DNA of 64,000 nt, taken from contig JAXLXY010000010.1 in the NCBI GenBank assembly GCA_046327715.1, positions 1 through 64,000 of the forward strand, written 5' to 3'. This DNA is from JADJOM01 sp046327715 (GTDB lineage: Bacteria > Gemmatimonadota > Gemmatimonadetes > Gemmatimonadales > GWC2-71-9). The notes under the pieces are model-generated. The model had not been told where the DNA came from. It saw only the letters and a program-made list of their open reading frames with translations, and did no database searches. A program made the translations under genes and the position numbers. The first letter of the stretch is position 1; the number at the start of each line of letters is the position of its first letter. Positions 26,138 to 33,666 of the stretch are shown one piece after another.

Positions 26138-27294
26138 CGCCGCCACTCCCGCGGGTGCTCTGCGTGGACGACGAGCGCCACGTGCTCGAGGGGCTGGGGC
26201 GGGTGCTCCGGCGCGAGTTCGAGATCGTGCCGGCCGTGGGCGGTGCCGCCGCGGTGGCGCTGCTGCAGGGCGACCATCGCTTCGACGTGGTGCTGAGTGA
26301 CATGCGGATGCCGGGCGTGGACGGCGTCGCGGTGCTGGGGGCCGCCCGCCGCCTGGCGCCGGACGCCACCCGGGTGCTGCTCACCGGGCACGCCGACCTC
26401 CGAGCCGCCGTGGCGGCGGTCAATGAAGGGCAGATCTTCCGGTTCCTCACCAAGCCCTGCCCCCCCGAGGTCCTGGGCACCGCGCTGCGCCAGGCGGTCG
26501 AGCAGCATCGCCTCGTCACCGCCGAGCGTGAGCTGCTGGAGCGTACGCTCAAGGGCAGCGTGCAGGCCCTGCTCGACGTGCTCGGCCTGGCCAACCCGGT
26601 GGCGCTGGGACGGGCGGCGCGGGCCCGCCGCCTGATCGGCGCGCTGGCCGCGCTCATCGGGTTCCGCGACCGGTGGCAGATGGAGATGGCGGCCATGCTG
26701 TCACAGGTGGGCGCCATCGCGCTCCCTGCCGCCACCGCCGAGCGCCTGGCCGCCGGGGCCGGCCTGTCTACCGTGGAGGAGGCCCAGGTGGCCGACATGC
26801 CGGCGGTGGCGCTGCGGCTCCTCGCGGAGATTCCCCGGCTCGACGAGATCCGCGCCATCCTGGGCCACGTCCACCTGCGCTACGACGGCCCGGTGGACCA
26901 GGTGCCCCGCGGCGACGACATCCCCCTCGGCGCCCGGATGCTGGCGGTCGTCCTCGCCTATGACCGGCTCACCACAGCCGGCCACGCGGCGCCGGAGGCG
27001 CTGGCCCGGCTGCAGGCCCACCAGGGCTGGTATGACCCCGCGATCCTCGCCGACCTCGCCACCGTCACCGGCGCGGAGGCCGGGCGCGAGATCCTCGAGC
27101 TCCGGCTGCCGGACGTGAAGCTGGGGATGATCTTCGTGGACGATGTGCGGACATCGGATGGCACGCTGCTGGTGGCGCGCGGGCAGGAGGTGACGCCGGG
27201 GCTGCTCGGCCGGGTGGAGAACTACTGGTCCGCGCTCGAGCTGCCGGCGCCGGTGCGGGTCAACCTGCCCGAGGCCCCGGCGTCCCGCGGCTGA
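26134..27294 (+). CDS. Response regulator with degenerate HD-type output domain
   Basis: The 386-residue product starts at GTG 26134, overlapping the previous stop. The receiver is intact (VLCVDDERHVLEG, VVLSDMRMPGVDG, RVLLTGH, FLTKPCPPE). The C-terminal half matches the HD-GYP-related domain of RpfG-like regulators in layout, but the metal-binding HD-x-GK position reads LSQVGAI and no GYP motif is visible. It is therefore probably non-catalytic and acts as a scaffold or ligand sensor. Degenerate relatives are common next to PAS kinases. The gene ends inside a hairpin that also holds the stop of the convergent SCP2 gene. Confidence 0.85.
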   Translation: MTPPLPRVLCVDDERHVLEGLGRVLRREFEIVPAVGGAAAVALLQGDHRFDVVLSDMRMPGVDGVAVLGAARRLAPDATRVLLTGHADLRAAVAAVNEGQIFRFLTKPCPPEVLGTALRQAVEQHRLVTAERELLERTLKGSVQALLDVLGLANPVALGRAARARRLIGALAALIGFRDRWQMEMAAMLSQVGAIALPAATAERLAAGAGLSTVEEAQVADMPAVALRLLAEIPRLDEIRAILGHVHLRYDGPVDQVPRGDDIPLGARMLAVVLAYDRLTTAGHAAPEALARLQAHQGWYDPAILADLATVTGAEAGREILELRLPDVKLGMIFVDDVRTSDGTLLVARGQEVTPGLLGRVENYWSALELPAPVRVNLPEAPASRG

Positions 27295-27312
27295 GGGCCC
27301 TGGCCCTCAGCC
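27289..27312. terminator. Bidirectional hairpin containing both converging stop codons
   Basis: Arms 27289-27299 and 27302-27312 are perfect 11-bp complements around a CT centre. The TGA of the plus-strand regulator (27292-27294) lies in one arm and the TGA of the minus-strand SCP2 gene (27309-27307) in the other. Confidence 0.65.
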
Positions 27313-27732
27313 CGCGGCGGGGAACTCGGTCGGCACCGCCGCAGCGGTGGTCACCAGCTCCTTGGCCGCGTTGACGTAGGGCACCAGGTCGGCGAGCGCG
27401 CCCTTGGTCAGCTTGAGCTTGCCGGTCATGATCGCGAGCAGCGGCGGCACCGCCCCGGTCAGCACCTGTCGCCACGCTTCGAGGGTGCCGGTGAGCACGT
27501 AGCGGGCGGCGTCCTCGTCCGCCCCCACCGCCGCGTGCGCCGCGCGACACTCCCCATGCCACAGGTCGAGGAACACCCGACGCTCCGGCATCCCGGGGGC
27601 CGCCGGCAGCATCTGCAGCAGCACCGCCCCCTCCCAGGTGCTCGCGGCCTCGCGATACGCGGTGTTCTGGTTGAGCGCCTCGCCGCAGGTGCGCGCCCAG
27701 TCATCGGAGAAGACGGTAAGGGGCATCGTCAT
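27307..27732 (-). CDS. SCP2 sterol-binding-fold protein
   Basis: The 141-residue soluble protein from ATG 27732 (MTMPLTVFSDDWARTCGEALN) matches the SCP2 lipid-transfer fold. It has an N-terminal helix, a beta sheet with AVLLQMLPA and RRVFLDLWHGECR, and the C-terminal LLAIMTGKLKLTKGALADLVPYV, where such proteins keep the G-K-L-K-x-x-G motif. It probably binds a hydrophobic ligand in the cytoplasm. The start overlaps the agmatine deiminase stop (ATGA), so the two are co-transcribed, although a functional link is not obvious. ATG at 27726 is an alternative start two codons on. Confidence 0.85.
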   Translation of the reverse strand: MTMPLTVFSDDWARTCGEALNQNTAYREAASTWEGAVLLQMLPAAPGMPERRVFLDLWHGECRAAHAAVGADEDAARYVLTGTLEAWRQVLTGAVPPLLAIMTGKLKLTKGALADLVPYVNAAKELVTTAAAVPTEFPAAG

Positions 27733-28826
27733 ACGGCCGGCCATTGCTGGGTGACGCAGTGGAAGCTGCCGAGACCCCACGCCAGGGCGGTCGAGTCCAC
27801 CAGGACCACCTGCCGGTCGGGGAAGCAGCGCTGCAGTGTCTGTCGGGCGATGGCGTCGGTCGGCGGGTGGTAGGCGGGCAGCAGCACGATGCCGTTCGCG
27901 ATGTAGAAGTTGGCGTAGCTGGCCGGCAGCCGCTGGTCATCGACGTGCATCGCCGGCGGCATCGGCAGGGTCACCACCCGGAGCGGGCGTCCGTCCTGGT
28001 CGCTCATCCGCCGGAGCCGCTCCAGGTTGTCGCGCAGGGGGGCGTAGTTGGCGTCGCGCGGGTCTTCCTCCACGACGGTCACCACGGTCTGCTCGTCCAC
28101 GAAGCGAGTCAGGTCATCGACGTGCCCGTCGGTGTCGTCGCCCTCGATGCCGTCGCCCAGCCAGAGGATCTTCGTGACCCCGAGGTAGTCGCGCAGCCGC
28201 TGCTCGATCTGTTCCCGGGTGAGCCCCGGGTTCCGGTTGGGATTGAGCAGGCAGCTCTCCGTGGTGAGCAGCGTGCCCTTGCCGTTCACGTCCAGGCTGC
28301 CGCCTTCCATCACGATGCCCGGGTGGTACACCCGCAGCCGGAACCGCTCCGCGATCCGCGTCGGGATGACGTCGTCGCTGTCGAACGGCGGGTACTTCCC
28401 GCCCCAGGCGTTGTAACCCCAGTCCACGATGGCCTGCTCCCGCCGCCCCGATGCGGTCTCCCGCTGGATGAAGCAGGGGCCGTGGTCCCGGCACCAGGCG
28501 TCGTTGGTCGGGTGGTGGTGCAGGTAGGCGGTCCCCTTGCCGGCGCCGCGAGGCGGCTCGGTCCCCGGCGGGAGATCCACCACGGTCACGCCGGCCGTGC
28601 CGAGGCGGTGGGTGACGTCGGCGGCCATCTCCGGGCCGGTGACGTTGATGTGCACCTCCTCGCGGGGCACCAGCTGGCGCACCAGCTCCGCGAACACCGG
28701 CGGGACGGCCTCGAACCGGCCGGGCCAGGAGGACTCGCGATGGGGCCAGCTCAGCCAGGTGCCCCGGTGCGGGGCCCATTCGGCTGGCATGCGGAAACCC
28801 TGGGCGGCGGGCGTAGCGGGGGTCAT
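27729..28826 (-). CDS. aguA: Agmatine deiminase (peptidyl-arginine deiminase family)
   Basis: The 365-residue enzyme should hydrolyse agmatine to N-carbamoylputrescine and ammonia. Family features are MPAEWAPHRGTWLSWPH, the substrate-binding WCRDHGPCF, HPGIVMEGGSLDVNGKGTLLTTESCLLNPNRNP, IEGDDTDGHVDDLTRFV and the nucleophile Cys357 in GSFHCVTQQ. In many AguA enzymes the last motif reads GGGNIHCITQQ, so SFHC is a mild variant. The amidase for the next step (aguB) lies 1.7 kb away at 30513-31400, beyond a peroxidase gene. Together they give arginine-derived putrescine synthesis. Cytoplasmic; ATG 28826 is the first start in frame with the conserved N-terminus. Confidence 0.94.
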   Translation of the reverse strand: MTPATPAAQGFRMPAEWAPHRGTWLSWPHRESSWPGRFEAVPPVFAELVRQLVPREEVHINVTGPEMAADVTHRLGTAGVTVVDLPPGTEPPRGAGKGTAYLHHHPTNDAWCRDHGPCFIQRETASGRREQAIVDWGYNAWGGKYPPFDSDDVIPTRIAERFRLRVYHPGIVMEGGSLDVNGKGTLLTTESCLLNPNRNPGLTREQIEQRLRDYLGVTKILWLGDGIEGDDTDGHVDDLTRFVDEQTVVTVVEEDPRDANYAPLRDNLERLRRMSDQDGRPLRVVTLPMPPAMHVDDQRLPASYANFYIANGIVLLPAYHPPTDAIARQTLQRCFPDRQVVLVDSTALAWGLGSFHCVTQQWPAV

Positions 28827-29174
28827 GAGCGGATGGTTGGGCGTTTGACGTGACGTCGGGCGCGAAAGGTCACCGGGAGGCCTGCCGGGGGCAAGCCGGA
28901 GTGGGCGGCGGGTGACACCTGTAGCTCCGATACCACAGGTCCGCGGGGCCCGGCACCGGATCGGCAGCCAGGTAACAGTGGCAAGACCTTGCTGGGCAAC
29001 GGCTTCACCAGACTTCGCTGATGGATCAACAGTCGGCGGCTCAAGCGTAGCGATTCGGTACGGGCCCTGCGTTCATGAATTTGCAACCGTCCGCCGGAAA
29101 TCGATCTGGGCCAAACCGGCGACCGAAACCCGAACCTTCAGGCTGTCCCGCTGGATCACCTCACCGGAGGCGTC
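28827..29174. other. Intergenic region between divergent aguA and peroxidase genes
   Basis: This 348-bp stretch has no convincing gene on either strand. It must hold the two divergent promoters. Its 29050-29140 part is less GC-rich than the surroundings. GGAGG at 29165-29169 is the ribosome site for the ATG at 29175. I could not identify clear -35/-10 pairs, a riboswitch or a repeat. Confidence 0.5.
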
Positions 29175-30464
29175 ATGTCTCGTGTCCCATCGTCGCGCGC
29201 GGCCCTGGCCGCTCTCGCCGCCACGCTGTTCCTCGCCGCCTGCGGCAGCGATGTGAGCGATCCCCAGGCGCCCTCCGGGGCAGAGGCCCGCGGACCGGTG
29301 GCGTTGCGCAGCGGGGCGGCCGCCCTGGGCCGGGCCATCTTCTTCGACCAGGACCTCTCGCTCAAGCGGAACCAGTCCTGCTCGAGCTGCCATGATCCCG
29401 CCTGGGGGTTCAGCTCGCCCAACCCGCGGATCAACGCGACCGGGGCCGTGATGTTCGGCTCGGTGCGTGACCGCTTCGGCAACCGGCGGCCGCCCTCGGC
29501 GGCATACGCCACGCCGGCGCCCGTGCTCTTCTACAACGACGAGGACGGGACCTATGTCGGCGGCAATTTCTGGGACGGCCGCGCCACCGGCGCCCGGCTC
29601 GGCGTGCCGGCGGCGGAGCAGGCACTCGGCCCGTTCGTGAACCCGGTGGAGCAGGCGTTGCCCGACCAGGCCTGCGCCGTCTACCGCGCCGCCTTCGGCC
29701 GCTACCGCCACCTCTATCGCGACACCTGGGGCCGGGCGGTGGATCAGATCAGCTTCCCGTCGAACACCGACCAGCTGTGCGAGAAGGAAGGCAACACCGT
29801 GCCCCTCTCGGCCGAGGACCGGGTGCGCCTCGCCGTGGAGTACGACAACATGGGCCGCTCGGTGGCCGCCTACGAGCACTCCCCGGAGGTGAACGCCTAC
29901 AGCTCCAAGCATGACGCGGTGCTGGCGGGCGCGGCGACCTTCACGCCCAGGGAAGCCCAGGGCTTCGCGCTGTACGTCGGCAAGGCCAACTGTGCCGCCT
30001 GTCATCCCAACGACGGTGCGCGCGCCCTGTTCACCGACTACACCTACGACAACATCGGCGTGCCGGCCAACCCGCGGAACCCGGCCCGCCTGGCCGACCC
30101 GCTCTTCCGCGACCTCGGCGTGGGCGGCTTCTTCCAGCAGCCCGGCGAGTACGGCAAGATGAAGGTGCCCACGCTGCGCAACCTGGACCGTCGCGGCGCG
30201 CCGAACGCCCCGAAGTCCTTCATGCACAATGGCGCATTCAAGTCGCTGGAGCAGGTGGTGCACTTCTACAATACCCGCGACGTCCTGCCCGCCTGCGAGA
30301 GCATCTCGGCGCCCCGCTTCGGGGAGAACTGCTGGCCCGCGCCCGAGGTCACCGAGAACGTCAACACCGACGAACTGGGCAATCTTGGCCTCACCCCCGA
30401 CGAGGAAGCGGCGGTGGTGGCCTACCTCAAGACCCTGAGTGACGGCTGGGTGCGGCGGAACTAG
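29175..30464 (+). CDS. Di-heme cytochrome c peroxidase family lipoprotein
   Basis: The 429-residue product has a lipoprotein leader ending FLAACG. Two c-type heme sites are present: CSSCH (Cys69, Cys72, His73) and CAACH (Cys273, Cys276, His277). ALGRAIFFDQDLSLKRNQSCSSCHDPAWGFS is the usual start of the CcpA/MauG fold, and MKVPTLRNLDRRGAPNAPKSFMHNGAFKSLEQVVHFYN its C-terminal signature. It probably reduces hydrogen peroxide in the periplasm, or oxidises a protein or small molecule in the manner of MauG. There is no adjacent substrate protein. The gene has its own ribosome site and is closed by a 12-bp-arm hairpin. Confidence 0.92.
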   Translation: MSRVPSSRAALAALAATLFLAACGSDVSDPQAPSGAEARGPVALRSGAAALGRAIFFDQDLSLKRNQSCSSCHDPAWGFSSPNPRINATGAVMFGSVRDRFGNRRPPSAAYATPAPVLFYNDEDGTYVGGNFWDGRATGARLGVPAAEQALGPFVNPVEQALPDQACAVYRAAFGRYRHLYRDTWGRAVDQISFPSNTDQLCEKEGNTVPLSAEDRVRLAVEYDNMGRSVAAYEHSPEVNAYSSKHDAVLAGAATFTPREAQGFALYVGKANCAACHPNDGARALFTDYTYDNIGVPANPRNPARLADPLFRDLGVGGFFQQPGEYGKMKVPTLRNLDRRGAPNAPKSFMHNGAFKSLEQVVHFYNTRDVLPACESISAPRFGENCWPAPEVTENVNTDELGNLGLTPDEEAAVVAYLKTLSDGWVRRN

Positions 30465-30470
30465 CGGGAA

Positions 30471-30504
30471 GGGCCGGCCGGCGCCGCGGGGTGCCGGCCG
30501 GCCC
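30471..30504. terminator. Bidirectional hairpin between the peroxidase and aguB genes
   Basis: Perfect 12-bp arms at 30471-30482 and 30493-30504 with a 10-nt loop lie between two convergent stop codons (30464 and 30513). No T-run is present. Confidence 0.7.
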
Positions 30505-30512
30505 GGGCAGGA

Positions 30513-31400
30513 TCAGTCGATGTAGCGGCGGGTGAGGTCGCCGTAGGACTCCACCCGGCGGTCCCGCAGGAAGGGCCAGTGGGTCCGCGCGAAGTCCACC
30601 TTGCGGGTGTCGATGGGCACGATCAGCGTCTCCTCGCCGGTGCCCGCCCTGGCGAGGATCTCCCCGTTGGGCGCGCAGACGAAGCTCCCTCCCCAGAACT
30701 CGATGCCCTCGTTGGGCCCCGGCTCATGGCCCACCCGGTTCACCGACGCCACGAAGACCCCGTTGGCGATGGCGTGGCTGCGCTGGATGGTCTCCCATGA
30801 GGCCTGCTGCGCGGCGCCGTACTCGGCCTTCTCGGGCACCAGCCACCCGATGGCCGTCGGGTAGCAGAGCAGCTGGGCCCCGGTGAGCGCGGTGAGCCGC
30901 GCCGCCTCGGGGTACCACTGGTCCCAGCAGATGAGCACCCCCGCCTTCACGAACCTGGTGTCCCAGGAGCGGTAGCCGAGGTCGCCGGGGGTGAAATAGA
31001 ACTTCTCGTAGAAGTTCGGGTCGTCGGGGATGTGCATCTTGCGGTACTTGCCGAGGTAGCTGCCGTCGGCGTCGAGCACCGCGGTGGTGTTGTGGTACAG
31101 CCCCTCGGCCCGCTTCTCGAACAGCGAGGCGACCAGCACCACGCCGAGCTCCTTCGCGAGCGCGCCCAGCCGGGTGGTGCTGGGGCCGGGGATCGGCTCC
31201 GCCAGCTGGAAGAAGGCGTGATCCTCGGTCTGGCAGAAGTAGTAGCTGCGGAAGAGCTCGGGAAGGAGGATGACCTGGGCGCCCCGGGCGGCGGCGTCGC
31301 GGATCCGCTCCACCGCCGTGGCGAAGTTGCGCTCCGGATCGGCGGTCATGCGCATCTGCACCAGGCCGAGGGTCACCTGGGCGGGAAGGGAGGTCGACAT
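30513..31400 (-). CDS. aguB: N-carbamoylputrescine amidase
   Basis: The 295-residue nitrilase-superfamily enzyme should convert N-carbamoylputrescine to putrescine, CO2 and ammonia. The catalytic triad is visible as Glu48 (LLPELF), Lys121 (YRKMHIPDDPNFYEKFYF) and Cys158 (VLICWDQWYPEAAR). The PNFYEKFYFTPGD and FWGGSFVCAPNGE stretches are typical of AguB rather than generic omega-amidases. The ATG at 31400 follows a TATCTT hexamer by 8 nt, suggesting a leaderless mRNA. It acts in the cytoplasm with AguA (27729-28826), though the genes are not in one operon. Confidence 0.95.
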   Translation of the reverse strand: MSTSLPAQVTLGLVQMRMTADPERNFATAVERIRDAAARGAQVILLPELFRSYYFCQTEDHAFFQLAEPIPGPSTTRLGALAKELGVVLVASLFEKRAEGLYHNTTAVLDADGSYLGKYRKMHIPDDPNFYEKFYFTPGDLGYRSWDTRFVKAGVLICWDQWYPEAARLTALTGAQLLCYPTAIGWLVPEKAEYGAAQQASWETIQRSHAIANGVFVASVNRVGHEPGPNEGIEFWGGSFVCAPNGEILARAGTGEETLIVPIDTRKVDFARTHWPFLRDRRVESYGDLTRRYID

Positions 31401-31408
31401 GGGGCGGA

Positions 31409-31414
31409 AAGATA
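31409..31414 (-). promoter_or_regulatory. -10-like hexamer giving a leaderless aguB mRNA
   Basis: TATCTT reads 31414 to 31409 on the minus strand. Eight nucleotides follow before the ATG at 31400, so transcription would start at the start codon. There is no ribosome site and no clear -35 box. Confidence 0.5.
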
Positions 31415-31471
31415 AGGCGCGCCCGGGGGAAGGGGAGCCCGCGCCGGGAGGCGGCGGGGAGAAACCGGGGC

Positions 31472-31477
31472 TACATT
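31472..31477 (+). promoter_or_regulatory. -10-like hexamer TACATT for the LVIVD protein gene
   Basis: TACATT, in the context GGGCTACATTCC, sits 68 nt before the ATG at 31546 and is divergent to the aguB promoter. The same CTACATT string occurs at 10442-10448. Confidence 0.4.
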
Positions 31478-31545
31478 CCGCGCGTACCATCCCCGGCCCC
31501 CTCAGGCCGCATGCGCACCCACCACTCGAACCCCCGCGGCATCCC

Positions 31546-33492
31546 ATGCTCACTCTCGCGCTCGTCCTCCTGCAGGTCCAGGCCCCCATTGCCCGGGTGG
31601 AGGTGTCGCCCGCCACGCCCGAGGTGACCATCGGGCAGACGCTGCAGCTTACCGCCCGCGCGCTCGACGGCAACGGCCAGCCGGTTCCCGGCGCCCGCAT
31701 CGGCTGGTTCAGCGATGGCGAGGGCGACGTCGACTCCACCGGCCTCGTGCGCGGCGGCTTCCAGGGCTACCTCTCGGTCACCGCCGCCGCCAGCGTCCCG
31801 GGGATGGCCCGTCCGGTCTTCGGCATCGTCCGGGTACGGGTGCTGCCGGGCAGCCCGGCGCGCGTGGCGCTCGACGTGCCGTCGGGCCCGCTGCTGGTCG
31901 GCAGCCGGCTCACGCTGACCGGGGCCGCCTACACGGCGCAGAACGATCGCCGGCACGATCTGCTCACCTTCTCCTCGAGCAACGCCCGGGTGGCCAGCGT
32001 CACTCCGGACGGGCGGTTGCGGGCGGTGGCGCCGGGCCGGGCCACGATCACCGCGCGCGCGGGCAGCGCCAGTGCCACGGTCGTGGTGCAGGTGATCCCG
32101 GCCACGCTGAGCCGGCTCGAGGTGGAGCCGGGCAGCAGCGCCGCGCGCACCGGCGACGTGGTCCGCTTCAAGGTGGCGGGCCGCTCCGCCACCGGCCGCG
32201 CGGTGGACGGCTTCGCGGTGCGCTGGTCGGTCGAGGGCGGGGAAGGGGTGGCGCAGGTGGACGCGAGCGGCGCGTTCGTGGCGGAGCAGCCGGGGCGCTA
32301 CACCGTGACCGCCACCGCCGGCGCCTACACCGCCGACGCGGTGGTGACGGTTCAGCCGCGGCGCGTGGGCCGCGGCATGGAGGTCCTGGGCCGGGTGCCG
32401 CTCGCCTTCCGCGGCGCGGAGGTCTGGGTGCACCCGTCGGGGCAGTGCGCGTACATGTCAACGATTGCCGACCGGGTGTACGTGATCAACGTCGAGGACC
32501 CGCGCGCCCCGCGGATCGTGGACTCGATGATGGTCGACGCGCAGATCGTGAATGACATCATGACCACCGAGGACGGCAAGTTCGGCGTGTTCTCCCGCGA
32601 GGGCGCGAGCAACCGGAAGAACGGCCTCAAGGTCTTCGAGGCGAGCGACCCCTGCCACCCGAAGGTCATCGCCGACTACACCGAGACCGTCACCGGCGGG
32701 GTGCACTCGAGTTACGTGAGCCGCGGCCATGCCTACATCACGGACGACGCCACCGGCTCGATGCGGGTGATCGACCTGCAGGACCCCTGGCACCCGAAGG
32801 AAGTGGCGCGCTGGCAGACCGAGCAGGCCGAGGCCGGCCGCTACCTGCACGACATCGCCGTCACCGACGGGCTGGCCTATCTCTCCTACTGGAACGACGG
32901 GCTCATCATCCTGGACGTGGGCAACGGCATCAAGGGCGGCAGCCCCGAGCACCCGGTGCTGGTGTCCCAGTTCAAGTACGACCTCAACGAGGAGTACGCC
33001 CGGATCGACCAGCTCTACGGGCTGGGGGCCCGGGGCACCCACACCGCGTGGCGGGCCGGCAAGTACGTCTTCGTGGGGGACGAGGTCTACGCCTCGCGCG
33101 AGGCCCGCGGGCTGGCCGACGGCAACGACCTGACCTGGGGCAAGCTCCACGTCATCGACGTCTCCGACATCGAGCACCCGCGGAAGGTGGCCTGGTACGA
33201 GCCCACCGACGGCGGGGTGCACAACGTCTGGGTGGAGGGCGATACCCTCTACCTGGGCAACTACCACGGCGGCGCCCGGGTGCTCGACATCTCCGGCGAG
33301 CTCAAGGGTGACCTGCTGCGCCAGGGCCGCGAGATCTCCTGGATCTTCACGGCGGACTCCATGGGCGCCCGGAAGCGGTCCACCTTCGCGTGGGGCGCGG
33401 TGGTGAAGAACGGCACCATCTTCGTGCCGGACATCAACACCGGCCTGTGGATCCTCCGGGTGGAGCCGAAGGCCACGCAGTTCACCCCCTGA
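31546..33492 (+). CDS. Exported protein with Ig-like domains and LVIVD repeats
   Basis: The 648-residue product from ATG 31546 has a short hydrophobic leader. Three BIG-type immunoglobulin-like modules cover about residues 18-275 (RVEVSPATPEVTIGQTLQLTA, SSSNARVASVTPDGRLRAVAPG, RLEVEPGSSAARTGDVVRF). The C-terminal two thirds is an LVIVD beta-propeller-like region with repeats such as RVYVINVEDPRAPRIVDSM, GSMRVIDLQDPWHPKEVARW and LHVIDVSDIEHPRKVAWYE. Such proteins are secreted or surface-bound; their ligands are unknown. An upstream in-frame ATG at 31270 would overlap the aguB promoter and is rejected. A hairpin at 33505-33536 ends the unit. Confidence 0.85.
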   Translation: MLTLALVLLQVQAPIARVEVSPATPEVTIGQTLQLTARALDGNGQPVPGARIGWFSDGEGDVDSTGLVRGGFQGYLSVTAAASVPGMARPVFGIVRVRVLPGSPARVALDVPSGPLLVGSRLTLTGAAYTAQNDRRHDLLTFSSSNARVASVTPDGRLRAVAPGRATITARAGSASATVVVQVIPATLSRLEVEPGSSAARTGDVVRFKVAGRSATGRAVDGFAVRWSVEGGEGVAQVDASGAFVAEQPGRYTVTATAGAYTADAVVTVQPRRVGRGMEVLGRVPLAFRGAEVWVHPSGQCAYMSTIADRVYVINVEDPRAPRIVDSMMVDAQIVNDIMTTEDGKFGVFSREGASNRKNGLKVFEASDPCHPKVIADYTETVTGGVHSSYVSRGHAYITDDATGSMRVIDLQDPWHPKEVARWQTEQAEAGRYLHDIAVTDGLAYLSYWNDGLIILDVGNGIKGGSPEHPVLVSQFKYDLNEEYARIDQLYGLGARGTHTAWRAGKYVFVGDEVYASREARGLADGNDLTWGKLHVIDVSDIEHPRKVAWYEPTDGGVHNVWVEGDTLYLGNYHGGARVLDISGELKGDLLRQGREISWIFTADSMGARKRSTFAWGAVVKNGTIFVPDINTGLWILRVEPKATQFTP

Positions 33493-33504
33493 GCCACCCC
33501 TCCA

Positions 33505-33536
33505 GTGGGCGGCGGCCGGTCCCGGCCGCCGCTCAC
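33505..33536 (+). terminator. Hairpin after the LVIVD gene
   Basis: Arms 33505-33519 and 33522-33536 pair over 15 positions with one G.T, 13 bp after the stop at 33492. In RNA the loop would open to several nucleotides. No T-run follows. Confidence 0.65.
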
Positions 33537-33604
33537 CGTCGCCTCCCCGCCCGCTCTGAACCAAGCTTCACGCCAACCTCACGCTGACCCGCACCGCCGC
33601 TTCC

Positions 33605-33610
33605 TAGGGT
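33605..33610 (+). promoter_or_regulatory. Possible -10 hexamer TAGGGT for the ATP-grasp gene
   Basis: TAGGGT lies 56 nt before the ATG at 33667. A weak CTGACC is 15 bp further upstream. This is a tentative call. Confidence 0.3.
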
Positions 33611-33666
33611 GGGAGGGCGGGAGCCGGACTCCCGCCCAGCGTCCCCTGCCCCGGGGGGGAGTGCGC

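Noticed and set aside
31270..31545. N-terminal extension of the LVIVD protein to an ATG at 31270
   Set aside because: It would overlap aguB and its promoter on the other strand; the signal-like leader starts at 31546.
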